From the NCBI RefSeq assembly GCF_000482705.1, contig NZ_AXWO01000029.1, positions 1-64,000 on the forward strand: a DNA stretch of 64,000 bases, written 5' to 3'. The stretch comes from Glycomyces arizonensis DSM 44726. Its GTDB lineage: Bacteria > Actinomycetota > Actinomycetes > Mycobacteriales > Micromonosporaceae. The notes beneath the pieces were generated by a model that was not told the DNA's origin, did not search any database, and saw nothing but the letters and a program-made list of their open reading frames with translations. Position 1 is the first letter of the stretch, and the number at the start of each line of letters is the position of its first letter. The translations under genes and the position numbers were made by a program. Positions 17,033 through 26,543 of this stretch are shown here, in pieces.

Positions 17033-17431
17033 ATGCTCAACACTTCGTATGTGGGACGGTCCCTGCCGACCACCGAACCGGTGACGATCAGCGCCGAGTC
17101 GGTCTCGCGTTTCGCGCGCGCCCTCGGGCTGCCCGAGGACGCACAGATCCCGCCTACCTACTTGATCTCCCTCACGCTGCCCGCGGCGGACCCGCTCATC
17201 GCCGACCCCGATTTCGGGCTCGACTGGAGCCGCGTCCTGCACCGCGAGCAGCGCTTCGCCTACCGCCGCGAGCTGCGACCGGGCGAGAGCGTCTCCTGCG
17301 CCGCCACGGTGGAGTCGATCAAGACCGTCGCGGGCAACGACCTCCTCGTCCTGCGCACCGACGTCATCGGCGACGAGGGCGTCGCGGCCGAGGTCTGGAC
17401 CACCCTCTTCGTGGCGGGAGACCCGCAGTGA
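17033..17431 (+). CDS. MaoC-like dehydratase subunit (HadA-type)
   Basis: A 132-residue N-terminal-type MaoC protein (SYVGRSLPTTEPVTISAESVSRFARALG), equivalent to HadA of Mycobacterium. HadA pairs with a catalytic HadB subunit to dehydrate (3R)-hydroxyacyl-ACP in fatty acid elongation. It lacks the catalytic Asp-His hydratase motif, which is in the next gene. I chose ATG 17033, 14 bases after the rpmG stop; the longer frame overlaps rpmG. Its stop and the next ATG overlap (TGATG), so translation is coupled. In a non-mycolate organism it may serve general acyl-ACP or acyl-CoA metabolism. Confidence 0.85.
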   Translation: MLNTSYVGRSLPTTEPVTISAESVSRFARALGLPEDAQIPPTYLISLTLPAADPLIADPDFGLDWSRVLHREQRFAYRRELRPGESVSCAATVESIKTVAGNDLLVLRTDVIGDEGVAAEVWTTLFVAGDPQ

Positions 17432-17856
17432 TGACGCCGCAGCTCGAAGTCGGCCACACCGTCTTCAGCACCTCCTACCCCGTCGAGCGCGCCGACCTCG
17501 CCCGGTACGCCGACGCTTCGGGGGACCGCAACCCCATCCACCTCGACGAGGCCGCCGCGAAGGCCGCCGGGCTGCCGGACGTCATCGCCCACGGCATGTA
17601 CACGATGGGCCTGGTCTCCCGCGCGATCCTCGAATGGCTCGCCTCGGCTGGGGTCGACGCGCGGATCACCGAGTTCTCGGCCCGCTTCGCCAAGCCCGTC
17701 GTCGTGCCGGTCGGCGGGACGGCCGTCGCGATCGAAGGCAAGGTCCGCAAGGTCGAAGGCGACACCGTCGAGGTCGCGATCACGGCCGTCAGCGGCGGCG
17801 ACAAGGTCCTCGCCCCGGCGCGGGCCACGCTCACCGCGAACCGGGCGGACGCCTGA
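17431..17856 (+). CDS. MaoC-like (R)-specific dehydratase (HadB-type)
   Basis: A 141-residue hot-dog-fold hydratase with the catalytic motif YADASGDRNPIHLDEAAAKAAGLPDVIAHGMYTMG, containing the active Asp and His. It should act as the catalytic partner of the preceding subunit on (3R)-hydroxyacyl thioesters. ATG 17431 overlaps the upstream stop; GTG 17428 is an alternative. The usual next genes in Mycobacterium (hadC, then secE/nusG) are absent; a convergent dehydrogenase follows instead. Confidence 0.88.
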   Translation: MTPQLEVGHTVFSTSYPVERADLARYADASGDRNPIHLDEAAAKAAGLPDVIAHGMYTMGLVSRAILEWLASAGVDARITEFSARFAKPVVVPVGGTAVAIEGKVRKVEGDTVEVAITAVSGGDKVLAPARATLTANRADA

Positions 17857-17874
17857 CCTGCGGCACTGCCGCCG

Positions 17875-18723
17875 TCATTCGTACGTGAAGAACCCTTTGC
17901 CGCTTTTGCGGCCGATCTCGCCCGCGGCCACGAGCCTGCGCAGCAGCGCGGGCGGGAAGAACTTCGGGTCGGCCGTGTCGTCGTAGATGTTCTCGGTGGC
18001 GTGCGCGATCACGTCGATGCCCGTCAGGTCGGCCGTCGCCAGCGGCCCCATCGGGTGGCCGAAGCCCAGCCTGCAGGCCGTGTCCAAGTCCTCGGCCGAG
18101 ATCACGCCGTCCTCGACCAGACGCGCCGCCTCGTTGATGAACGCGCAGATCAGCCGCGTCGTCGCGAACCCGGCCACGTCCCGGTTCACCACCACGCACG
18201 TCTTGCCGGCGCTCTCGGCGAACGAGCGGGCCCGCTCCAGCGCCTCGTCGCTCGTGTGCATGCCGCGCACCAGCTCGCACAGCGCCATCATCGGCACGGG
18301 GGAGAAGAAGTGCGTCCCCACCACCCGCTCGGGGTGCGTCGCTGCCGCCGCTATCTGGGTGATCGGGATCGCCGAGGTGTTCGTCGCCAGGACGGCCTGG
18401 GGTCCGCAGACCTCCGAGAGCCGCCGGAAGACCTCCTGCTTGACGTCGAGGCGCTCGAACACCGCCTCCACGACGATGTCGGCCTCGGCGGCCACGTCGA
18501 GGTCGGTGGTCGGGGCGATCCGGTCCCGGGCCGCCCCGGCGGCCTCAGCGGTCACCTTCTCCTTCGCGACGAACTTGTCGAGCGAGGCGCCGATGGACGC
18601 CTCCGCCCGCTCCAGCGCCCGCGGATCGCTGTCGACCAGCGCCACGTCCCACGCGCCGAGGGCCGCGACCTGCGCGATGCCCGAACCCATCAGTCCCGAA
18701 CCGATTACCGCCACTTGCGCCAT
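17875..18723 (-). CDS. 3-hydroxyacyl-CoA (3-hydroxybutyryl-CoA) dehydrogenase
   Basis: A 282-residue NAD(P)-dependent enzyme that interconverts 3-hydroxyacyl-CoA and 3-ketoacyl-CoA in the cytoplasm. The N-terminal Rossmann motif is VAVIGSGLMGSGIAQ. Mid-protein VVGTHFFSPVPMM carries the catalytic His and VNRDVAGFATTRL is typical of the family. The C-terminal helical domain includes DTACRLGFGHPMGPLATADLTGID, ending GRKSGKGFFTYE. The length is normal for single-domain short-chain members. It is divergent from the cobalamin adenosyltransferase gene, with only about 25 bases between the start codons, so both are probably leaderless or nearly so. Confidence 0.93.
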   Translation of the reverse strand: MAQVAVIGSGLMGSGIAQVAALGAWDVALVDSDPRALERAEASIGASLDKFVAKEKVTAEAAGAARDRIAPTTDLDVAAEADIVVEAVFERLDVKQEVFRRLSEVCGPQAVLATNTSAIPITQIAAAATHPERVVGTHFFSPVPMMALCELVRGMHTSDEALERARSFAESAGKTCVVVNRDVAGFATTRLICAFINEAARLVEDGVISAEDLDTACRLGFGHPMGPLATADLTGIDVIAHATENIYDDTADPKFFPPALLRRLVAAGEIGRKSGKGFFTYE

Positions 18724-18748
18724 GCGGTGAGGCTATATGGTCGAGGGC

Positions 18749-19330
18749 ATGGCGGTCAATCTCACCAGGATCTACACCAAGACCGGCGACGACGGCACCA
18801 CCGGCCTCGCCGACTTCACGCGCGTGCCCAAGACGCACCCCCGGCTTGCGGCGTACGGCGACGTCGACGAGCTGGGCGCCGCCGTCGGGGCCGCGCTCGC
18901 GCTCCACGGCGGCGAGATCGACGAGGGCGTGACCGCGGTGCTGCTGGCCGTCCAGAACGATCTGTTCGATGTGGGCGCCGATCTGTCCACGCCGGTGGCC
19001 GAGGACCCGAAGCACCCGCCGCTGCGCATCGACGAGGGCTATGTGGAGCGCCTGGAGGGCTGGATCGACGAGTACAACGCCGAGTTGCAGCCGCTGCGCT
19101 CCTTCGTGCTCCGCGGCGGCACGCGGGGCGCGGCCCTGCTGCACCAGGCGTGCACGGTCGCCCGGCGCGCCGAGCGCGCGACGTGGGCGCTGCTGGAGGC
19201 CGAGCCGGAGACCACGCACCCGGTGCCGGTCACCTACCTCAACCGGCTCTCCGATCTGTTGTTCGTGTTGGCGCGCACCGCGAATCCCGGCGGCGACGTC
19301 CTCTGGCAGCCCAAGAGGTCACAGCGGTAA
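18749..19330 (+). CDS. ATP:cob(I)alamin adenosyltransferase (PduO type)
   Basis: A 193-residue enzyme that transfers the adenosyl group of ATP to cob(I)alamin to make coenzyme B12. Family motifs are present: LTRIYTKTGDDGTTGL at the N-terminus, SFVLRGGTRGAALLHQACTVARRAER and YLNRLSDLLFVLAR. I chose ATG 18749 because MAVNLTRIYTKTGDDGTT matches the usual actinobacterial start; CTATAT at 18733-18738 would then be a -10 for a leaderless message. ATG 18737 is an alternative, adding four residues. In Mycobacterium this gene lies close to DUF2550/atpC; here an 8-kb block separates them. Confidence 0.93.
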   Translation: MAVNLTRIYTKTGDDGTTGLADFTRVPKTHPRLAAYGDVDELGAAVGAALALHGGEIDEGVTAVLLAVQNDLFDVGADLSTPVAEDPKHPPLRIDEGYVERLEGWIDEYNAELQPLRSFVLRGGTRGAALLHQACTVARRAERATWALLEAEPETTHPVPVTYLNRLSDLLFVLARTANPGGDVLWQPKRSQR

Positions 19331-19441
19331 CACCGGCTCCGGTGGGGCCCTGCTGTCCCTGCGTTGCTGAATTGTTACGCCTCGCGTCGCGGCGGATCTT
19401 GACCTGAGCGGTAACACCGGCAAAAATATGACCGGTAACAT
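19324..19441 (+). promoter_or_regulatory. Promoter and operator repeats of the sugar ABC operon
   Basis: The 13-base direct repeat GCGGTAACACCGG occurs at 19324-19336 and 19408-19420, and a related ACCGGTAACA at 19431-19440. TTGACC (19399-19404) could be a -35, with an A-rich -10 region near 19422-19429. The second repeat then sits in the spacer, an expected repressor position. The regulator is not in the window. The first repeat overlaps the stop codon of the upstream gene. Confidence 0.5.
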
Positions 19442-19497
19442 GTGCCTGAATGAATTCAAATCCCTCGAAATATCGTCTCAAGAAAGGCAGCACTCCC

Positions 19498-20490
19498 GTG
19501 CTCAAGAAGACCCTTGCCGGCATCGCGGCCGGCGCACTCCTCCTCGGCATGGCCGCCTGCGGCGGCTCCGATGACGACGGTGGCGGCGGCGGTTCCGACG
19601 ACGGCCTGATCGTCGGCTTCGCGCAGGTCGGCGCCGAATCGGCCTGGCGCGTGGCGAACTCGGAGTCGGTCAAGGCCTCCGCCGAAGCCGACGAGCGCAT
19701 CGGCGAGCTCAAGTTCGTCGACGCCCAGCAGGAGCAGGAGAAGCAGATCGAGGCGATCCGCAACTTCATCACCCAGAAGGTCGACGTCATCGTCCTGGCA
19801 CCTGTGGTCGAGACCGGCTGGACCGACGTGCTCACCGAGGCCGAGAACGCCGGCATCCCCGTCATCCTCGCCGACCGCGGCATCGAGGAGGCCGACGAGG
19901 ACCTCTACGTCACCCGCATCGGCTCGGACTTCATCGAGGAGGGCCGCAAGGCCGGCACCTGGACGACCGAGGAGTTCGCCGACAACGACACCACCCGCAT
20001 CCTCCAGCTCGAAGGCACCGTCGGCTCCGCTCCGGCCAACGACCGCAAGACCGGGTTCTTCGAGGTCCTCGACTCCGAGGGCTTCTCCTACGAGCTGGTC
20101 GACTCCCAGTCCGGCGACTTCACCGCCGAGGGCGGCAAGGCCGTCATGGAGACCTTCATCTCCACCCACGGCCTGGAGGACATCGACCTGCTGTACGCCC
20201 ACAACGACGAGATGGGCCTCGGCGCCATCCAGGCGATCGAAGAGGCCGGCTACACCCCCGGCGTGGACATCGAGATCATCATCGTCGACGGCTCCAAGGC
20301 CGGGTTCGAGGCCGGGGCCGAAGGCAAGGTCAACTACATCGTCGAGTGCAACCCCGTCTTCGGCGACCAGCTGATGGACCTCGTCGTCCAGGTCGCCAAC
20401 GGCGACGAGGTCGAGAAGTTCACGGCCGTGGAGGAGAGCGCCTACGGCGAGGGCGAGTTCGAGGCCGAGCTGCCCAACCGGAAGTTCTAG
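19498..20490 (+). CDS. ytfQ: Sugar ABC transporter substrate-binding lipoprotein (YtfQ-like)
   Basis: A 330-residue lipoprotein: signal peptide with lipobox LLGMAAC, then a Gly/Asp-rich tether and a periplasmic-binding fold. It resembles E. coli YtfQ, the galactofuranose receptor, in VGFAQVGAESAWR, VDVIVLAPVVETGW, LQLEGTVGSAPANDRKTGF and QSGDF. I chose GTG 19498 because AGAAAGG lies 10 bases upstream and it gives a normal lipoprotein signal; the in-frame ATG at 19450 would place 16 polar residues before it. It is first in a four-gene operon with a two-domain ATPase and two permeases. The substrate is probably a furanose or related sugar. Confidence 0.9.
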   Translation: MLKKTLAGIAAGALLLGMAACGGSDDDGGGGGSDDGLIVGFAQVGAESAWRVANSESVKASAEADERIGELKFVDAQQEQEKQIEAIRNFITQKVDVIVLAPVVETGWTDVLTEAENAGIPVILADRGIEEADEDLYVTRIGSDFIEEGRKAGTWTTEEFADNDTTRILQLEGTVGSAPANDRKTGFFEVLDSEGFSYELVDSQSGDFTAEGGKAVMETFISTHGLEDIDLLYAHNDEMGLGAIQAIEEAGYTPGVDIEIIIVDGSKAGFEAGAEGKVNYIVECNPVFGDQLMDLVVQVANGDEVEKFTAVEESAYGEGEFEAELPNRKF

Positions 20491-20619
20491 ACCCGCATAC
20501 CGTGTCCGGGCGTCCGGCGGGGCCGATGCGGCTCGCCAGGCGCTGCCGAGCCGCCGCCCCGCGGGCCCGCCGGCCGCCCGGACCACCCCCCGACAACCCC
20601 AGAGCGAAGGTAAGAGCCT

Positions 20620-22140
20620 ATGTCCGACGAGCCGATCGTCCAGATGAGGGGCATCACGAAGGACTTCACCGGGGTCCGCGCCCTCGACGGCGTCGACCTC
20701 ACCCTCAGGCCCGGCGAGATCCACGCCGTCATGGGCGAGAACGGCGCCGGGAAGTCCACCTTGATCAAGGTGCTCACGGGCGTCCACAGTCCCGACGCCG
20801 GCCGGATCCTCCTGGGCGGCGAACCGGTCCGGTTTCACAGCCCCGGCCACGCCCAGGCGGGCGGCATCTCCACGGTCTACCAGGAGGTCAACCTCACCGA
20901 GAACCTCTCGGTGGCCGAGAACCTCTTCGCCGGGCGCGAACCGCGCCTCGGGCCGTTCATCAACTTCCGGGCCATGCGCCGCCGCGCCGCGGCCCTGATG
21001 TCCGACATCGGCGTCGACATCAACGTGGCCGCGCCGCTGTCGTCCTATTCGATCGCCACCCAGCAGCTGGTCGCCATCGCCCGCGCCGTCGACATCGACG
21101 CCAAGGTCCTCATCCTCGACGAGCCGACCTCCTCGCTCGACCGCGACGAGGTCGCCGTGCTGCTGCGCGTCATGCGCCGCCTCGCCGACTCCGGGTGCGC
21201 CCTGGTCTTCATCTCCCACTTCCTCGACCAGGTCTACGAGATCTGCGACCGGATGACGGTGCTGCGCAACGGGTCGCTCGTCGGCGAATGGGCCACGGCC
21301 GAGCTGCCGGAGAGCGAGCTCATCGGCCACATGCTCGGGCGCGAGGTCGAGGCGCTCGACGCCATCGAACGCCGCGCCTCCGAGAGCGCGCCCGAGGGCG
21401 GGACGCCGCTGCTGTCGGCCGAAGGCTTGGGCCGCAAGGGCTCCATCGCGCCGTTCGACCTCGACATCCGCGAAGGCGAGGTCGTCGGCCTGGCCGGGCT
21501 CCTCGGCTCGGGCCGCACCGAGGCCGCCCGCCTCATCGCCGGGGCCGACCGCCACGACGCCGGGCACCTCGCCTTCGACGGGCGCCAGGTCTCGGGGCAC
21601 AACCCCCGCACCGCCGCCGCCCGCGGCATCGGCTTCTGCCCCGAGAACCGCAAGACCGAAGGGCTCGTGGGGGAGCTGAGCGTCGCCGAGAACATGATCC
21701 TCGCGATGCAGGCCTCCCGCGGCTGGGCCAGGGCCATCCCGCCCGCCCGCCGCGCCGAGCTCGTCGACGAGTTCATCGCCAAGCTCGACATCCGCCCGGC
21801 CGACCCCGACCTGCCGGTGGCGAACCTCTCCGGCGGCAACCAGCAGAAGGTCCTCCTGGCCCGCTGGATGCTCATTGCGCCGCGTCTGCTCATCCTCGAC
21901 GAGCCCACCCGCGGCATCGACGTCGGCGCCAAGGCCGACATCCAGCGCCTGGTCGCCGAGCTGTCAGCGGAAGGCATGGCCGTTTTGTTCATCTCCGCCG
22001 AGCTCGAGGAGGTCACCCGGCTGTCCGACCGGATCGCCGTCCTGCGCGACCGCGAGCTCATCGACGTCCTCCACGAGGAGTCCGACATGACCACCGAACG
22101 CATCGTCGACACGATCGTCTCCCGAGGAGGCGCCGAATGA
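20620..22140 (+). CDS. ytfR: Sugar ABC transporter ATPase, two domains (YtfR-like)
   Basis: A 506-residue ATPase with two ABC domains, as in all ribose/galactofuranose-type importers. Domain 1 has Walker A GENGAGKST and Walker B VLILDEPTSSLD; its signature is degenerate (LSSYSIATQQLV). Domain 2 has a degenerate Walker A region (GLLGSGRTE) and the intact signature NLSGGNQQKV with LLILDEPTRGIDVGAK. This asymmetry is normal for the family. ATG 20620 lies 129 bases after ytfQ. Its stop overlaps the first permease start (ATGA). Confidence 0.95.
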   Translation: MSDEPIVQMRGITKDFTGVRALDGVDLTLRPGEIHAVMGENGAGKSTLIKVLTGVHSPDAGRILLGGEPVRFHSPGHAQAGGISTVYQEVNLTENLSVAENLFAGREPRLGPFINFRAMRRRAAALMSDIGVDINVAAPLSSYSIATQQLVAIARAVDIDAKVLILDEPTSSLDRDEVAVLLRVMRRLADSGCALVFISHFLDQVYEICDRMTVLRNGSLVGEWATAELPESELIGHMLGREVEALDAIERRASESAPEGGTPLLSAEGLGRKGSIAPFDLDIREGEVVGLAGLLGSGRTEAARLIAGADRHDAGHLAFDGRQVSGHNPRTAAARGIGFCPENRKTEGLVGELSVAENMILAMQASRGWARAIPPARRAELVDEFIAKLDIRPADPDLPVANLSGGNQQKVLLARWMLIAPRLLILDEPTRGIDVGAKADIQRLVAELSAEGMAVLFISAELEEVTRLSDRIAVLRDRELIDVLHEESDMTTERIVDTIVSRGGAE

Positions 22141-23240
22141 GCGCCTCGACCTCGCTGAAGACCGGCCGGGGGAGGGCTGGCGCCTACTTCAAGCGGCTGA
22201 TGTGGCCGCTCATCGTCCTCGCGGCGCTCCTGATCGTCAACGTGGCCGTCACCGGCTTCGACTTCCTCATCCCCGACGTCCACGACGACCGCCTCTCCGG
22301 CGCGTTCGTCAACATCCTGCGCCGCGCCGCGCCGCTGCTGCTCATCGCCCTGGGCATGACGCTCGTCATCGCCACCAAGGGCATCGACCTGTCGGTCGGC
22401 GCGGTCTACGCCATCGGCGCGGCCATCGCCTGCCAGTACCTCATGAGCCGCGACCAGTCCTCGATCGGCGCCGTCGTCTTCGCCGTCGCCCTCGCCTTGG
22501 CGATCGCCGCGGTCATCGGCGCCTGGAACGGCACCATGGTCGCCTACTTCGGCGTCCAACCGATCGTGGCGACCCTGATCCTCATGATCGCCGGGCGCGG
22601 CATCGCCCAGCTCATCACCGGCGGGCACATCCCGACCGTCGGCGACACCTCGCCGTTCGTCGAGCTCGGGCGCGGCGCGATCGGGACCGTCCCGGTGCCG
22701 ATCTGGATCGCCGCCGCCGTCTTCGCCGCGCTCGTCCTGCTCACCCGCACCACCGCCCTGGGCATGCTGCTCGAATCGGTGGGCGGCAACCCGGAGGCCT
22801 CGCGCCTGGCCGGGGTCCGCTCCAAGGGCATCACGATCCTGGTGTACCTCATCACCGGGGCCTGCGCGGGCCTGGCCGGGATCCTCGGCGCGGCCAACCT
22901 CGGCAGCGCCGACGCCAACAACGGCGGCCTGTGGATCGAGCTGGACGCGATCCTCGCCGTCGTCATCGGCGGCACCGCCTTGATCGGCGGCCGGTTCTTC
23001 CTGGTGGGCACCACCATCGGCGTGGTCATCATCGGGACGCTGGAGGTCACCATCATCAACGTCGGCCTCTCCAGCCAGTGGCAGTTCACCGCCAAGGCGA
23101 TCGTCGTGTTCATCGTCGCGATGCTCCAGTCGCCGGAGTTCCGCGCCTGGGTCCTGCGGCCGTTCCGGTCCAGACGGGCCCGCCGATCGCCCGCCGAGCC
23201 CACCCCAGAGCCCGCCCCCGAGAAAGCCCCCGTCACATGA
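22137..23240 (+). CDS. ytfT: Sugar ABC transporter permease (YtfT-like)
   Basis: A 367-residue inner-membrane permease of the ribose/galactofuranose class with about ten hydrophobic helices. Family landmarks are GMTLVIATKGIDLSVGAVYAI near the N-terminus and AILAVVIGGTALIGGRFFLVGTTIGV near the C-terminus. GAGGAGG lies just before the ATG at 22137, which overlaps the ytfR stop, so translation is coupled. The C-terminal tail is basic, then Pro/Glu-rich (TPEPAPEKAP). It should form a heterodimeric channel with the next permease. Confidence 0.93.
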   Translation: MSASTSLKTGRGRAGAYFKRLMWPLIVLAALLIVNVAVTGFDFLIPDVHDDRLSGAFVNILRRAAPLLLIALGMTLVIATKGIDLSVGAVYAIGAAIACQYLMSRDQSSIGAVVFAVALALAIAAVIGAWNGTMVAYFGVQPIVATLILMIAGRGIAQLITGGHIPTVGDTSPFVELGRGAIGTVPVPIWIAAAVFAALVLLTRTTALGMLLESVGGNPEASRLAGVRSKGITILVYLITGACAGLAGILGAANLGSADANNGGLWIELDAILAVVIGGTALIGGRFFLVGTTIGVVIIGTLEVTIINVGLSSQWQFTAKAIVVFIVAMLQSPEFRAWVLRPFRSRRARRSPAEPTPEPAPEKAPVT

Positions 23241-24265
23241 GCAGCACCACGTTGACCGAGCGCCCGACCCGCTCCACCGTGTTCGACGGCCTCAGCCGCT
23301 ACATCCCCATCGGCGCCACCGTGGCGCTCCTGGTGGCCATGTACCTCGGCGGGATCGCCCGCTACCCCAACTTCGACAACCCGCAGCTGATCCCGGACCT
23401 GTTCATCGGCAACGCCGGGCTCCTCATCGTCGCCGTCGGCATGACGTTCGTGATCATCTCCGGCGGCATCGACCTGTCGGTGGGCTCGGTGATGGCGTTC
23501 TCGACGATGGCCTGCGCCTGGCTCACCGTCGACGCCGGGCTCCCGGCGAGCGTCGCCGTCCCGGCCGTGCTCGCCTTCGGGATCGCCTCGGGCGCGTTCA
23601 CCGGCGCGGTCATCCACTACTTCAACGTGCAGCCGTTCATCGCGACGCTGGCGGGCCTGTTCCTCTACCGCGGCCTGACGCTCCAGATCTCCGACCACGA
23701 CGTGTCGATCCGGGAGATCGACTTCTTCTCCTGGGGCATGGAGCGCGTCGAGTTCGGCGAACCGCGGGACGGGGGCTTCAGCCTCCCGTACATCTCGTTC
23801 ATCGCCTTCGCCGTCGTCATCGTCGCCTTCGTCGTCCTGCACTACACCAGGTTCGGGCGCAGCGTCTACGCCGTCGGCGGCTCCGAGCAGTCCGCGCTGC
23901 TCATGGGCCTGCCGGTGGCGCGCACCAAGATCAGCGTGTACGCCGTCAGCGGCTTCTGCGCCGCGCTCGGCGGCGTCATCGCCGCGTTCTACACCAAGAG
24001 CGCGAACCCGCTCGCGGGCGTCGGCTTCGAACTGGACGCGATCGCCGCCGTCGTCGTCGGCGGGACGCTCCTGACCGGCGGCGCCGGGTTCGTCCTCGGC
24101 ACCGTCGCGGGCGTCATGGTCATGGGCATGCTCTCGACGATCATCGCCTTCCAGGGGAACCTGTCCTCGTGGTGGGCCCGCATCGTCGTCGGCGTCCTGC
24201 TGTTGGCCTTCATCCTGCTCCAGCGGGTCCTGGCCCGCTCGGGCGAGCGCAAACGCAAGGCGTAG
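23237..24265 (+). CDS. yjfF: Sugar ABC transporter permease (YjfF-like)
   Basis: A 342-residue second permease of the operon, with landmarks GMTFVIISGGIDLSVGSVMAF, IHYFNVQPFIATLAGLFLYRGL and LDAIAAVVVGGTLLTGGAG. It matches YjfF of the E. coli galactofuranose system in position and motifs. ATG 23237 overlaps the preceding stop (ATGA). The operon ends here at a hairpin terminator. A dedicated kinase or hydrolase for the sugar is not encoded alongside. Confidence 0.93.
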   Translation: MSSTTLTERPTRSTVFDGLSRYIPIGATVALLVAMYLGGIARYPNFDNPQLIPDLFIGNAGLLIVAVGMTFVIISGGIDLSVGSVMAFSTMACAWLTVDAGLPASVAVPAVLAFGIASGAFTGAVIHYFNVQPFIATLAGLFLYRGLTLQISDHDVSIREIDFFSWGMERVEFGEPRDGGFSLPYISFIAFAVVIVAFVVLHYTRFGRSVYAVGGSEQSALLMGLPVARTKISVYAVSGFCAALGGVIAAFYTKSANPLAGVGFELDAIAAVVVGGTLLTGGAGFVLGTVAGVMVMGMLSTIIAFQGNLSSWWARIVVGVLLLAFILLQRVLARSGERKRKA

Positions 24266-24282
24266 CCGCATTCACCCACGTC

Positions 24283-24313
24283 AGGGCCGCCGACCGCACC
24301 GGTCGGCGGCCCT
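24283..24313 (+). terminator. Terminator of the sugar ABC operon
   Basis: The perfect 13-bp stem AGGGCCGCCGACC / GGTCGGCGGCCCT has the 5-base loop GCACC and starts 18 bases after the yjfF stop. There is no T tail, as usual in this genome. Confidence 0.8.
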
Positions 24314-24328
24314 GGTGCTTGTACGGGA

Positions 24329-24357
24329 TTGCAGACCTGTACGTCAAGATGTAGTAT
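24329..24357 (+). promoter_or_regulatory. Promoter of the ABC exporter operon
   Basis: TTGCAG (24329-24334) and TAGTAT (24352-24357) are separated by 17 bases. TATAAA follows at 24364-24369. The stretch is unusually AT-rich for the region. The ribosome site AGAGAGG (24388-24394) precedes ATG 24400. Confidence 0.6.
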
Positions 24358-24399
24358 TCCTGCTATAAAACGAAAGACTCCTGTGACAGAGAGGTGATC

Positions 24400-25322
<923 letters not shown>

Positions 25323-25326
<4 letters not shown>

Positions 25327-26174
25327 ACACCACCGCGCACGAATACAAGACCGGCTGGAAGCGCGGGCTCGTCGAGACCCGCATCTCACTGACCACGCCG
25401 AGCGACATGCTCGGCTACCTCGTGCCCCTGGCGATCATGGTCGTCGTCCTCGCGTTCATGCGGGGCGGCTCGTTCGAGGACGCCCCCGTCTCGCTGGGCT
25501 CGATGAGCATGCCCGGCATCATCGGTCTGAACCTCGCCTTCGGCGGCATGATGACCCTGGTGGGCGCGCTGGTCATGGACCGCACCAACGGGACGCTGCT
25601 GCGGGCCAAGTCGATTCCCGGCGGCATGACCGGCTACCTCGTCGGCCGCATCGTCTCGACCTCCATGTTCCTCCTGCTCAACACCGTGGTGCTGCTGGGC
25701 GTCGGGTTGATCGTGTTCGACGGGCTCGAATTCGGCTCCCCCGACCGGTGGCTGCTGTTCGTCCTCGTCGTGGCGATGGGGCTGATCTCGATGCTGTCGA
25801 TCGGCGCGGTCCTCGGCTCGCTGGTCAACCAGCCGCAGAACATGGCCCTGGTGGTGATGCCGTTCATGGGCGTCGTCGCGATCTCCGGTATCTTCTACCC
25901 GATCGCGGCCCTGCCGGAATGGCTCCAGGCCATCGGGCAGGTCTTCCCGGTCTACTGGCTGGGCCTGGGCATGCGGCACGCGCTCCTGCCCGACGCGCTC
26001 TCGGCGGTCGAGATCGGCGACTCGTGGCGGACGCTCGAGATGTTCGCGGTGCTCGCGGCCTGGGCGGTCGTGTCGCTCGCGGTGGCCCCGCGGCTGCTGC
26101 GCAGGATGTCGCGGCGGGAGTCCGGCTCGTCCGTGGCCCAGCGGCGCGAGAAGATGCAGCAGGGCTGGGGGTAG
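25323..26174 (+). CDS. ABC-2 type exporter permease
   Basis: A 283-residue membrane protein with six predicted helices in the ABC-2 arrangement: LGYLVPLAIMVVVLAFM, then IIGLNLAFGGMMTLVGALVMDRTNGTLLRAKSIP (the conserved cytoplasmic loop), further helices, and GVVAISGIFYPIAALPEWLQAI near the C-terminus. It forms the channel for the ATPase encoded immediately upstream. GTG 25323 overlaps the upstream stop. Confidence 0.9.
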
Positions 26175-26179
26175 GGGCC

Positions 26180-26407
26180 GTGGCCGACGACGTCGTGTAC
26201 AACCGCATCGCGGTGCTGCGCGCCGAGCGGGGCATCACGAGGCGCCAGCTCGCCGACGCCCTCGGCGTCCACTACCAGACCGTCGGCTACCTCGAACGCG
26301 GCGAGTACAGCCCGAGTCTGCACCTGGCGCTGAAGATCGCCGAGTACTTCGAGGTGAGCGTCGAGGTCGTATTCTCCACCAAGCCGTTCCCGCGAATAGG
26401 AGCGTGA
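26180..26407 (+). CDS. Small XRE-family helix-turn-helix regulator
   Basis: A 75-residue DNA-binding protein that is almost only an HTH domain: NRIAVLRAERGITRRQLADALGVHYQTVGYLERGEYSPSLHLALKIAEYFEVSVEVVF. Such mini-regulators commonly sit at the end of ABC exporter operons and control them. GTG 26180 starts five bases after the permease stop, so the three genes form one operon. Confidence 0.88.
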   Translation: MADDVVYNRIAVLRAERGITRRQLADALGVHYQTVGYLERGEYSPSLHLALKIAEYFEVSVEVVFSTKPFPRIGA

Positions 26408-26481
26408 ACGCAGCCCGACAGACCACTACCCACAGGCGGCCTCGCGCCCCGCAGCACGAGCGGCCACAACACCCTGGCCGC

Positions 26482-26502
26482 GCGGGTCGCGGGGCCGCCG
26501 TT
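26482..26502 (+). repeat. Left 21-bp direct repeat flanking vapBC
   Basis: Identical over 21 bases to 27205-27225 (begins GCGGGTCGCGG, ends GCCGCCGTT). The two copies bracket the vapBC module exactly, 723 bases apart start to start. Outside the repeat the sequences differ. Confidence 0.85.
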
Positions 26503-26519
26503 TGTCTGGTCTTGGAGTG

Positions 26520-26537
26520 CCATACGTATGGTATTCT
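26520..26537 (+). promoter_or_regulatory. vapB operator and -10 element
   Basis: CCATACGTATGG (26520-26531) is a perfect 12-base palindrome, and TATTCT (26532-26537) beside it is a plausible -10, six bases before the vapB ATG. A ribbon-helix-helix antitoxin binding this palindrome would repress its own leaderless transcript. This is inference from position and symmetry. Confidence 0.55.
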
Positions 26538-26543
26538 CGGGTC

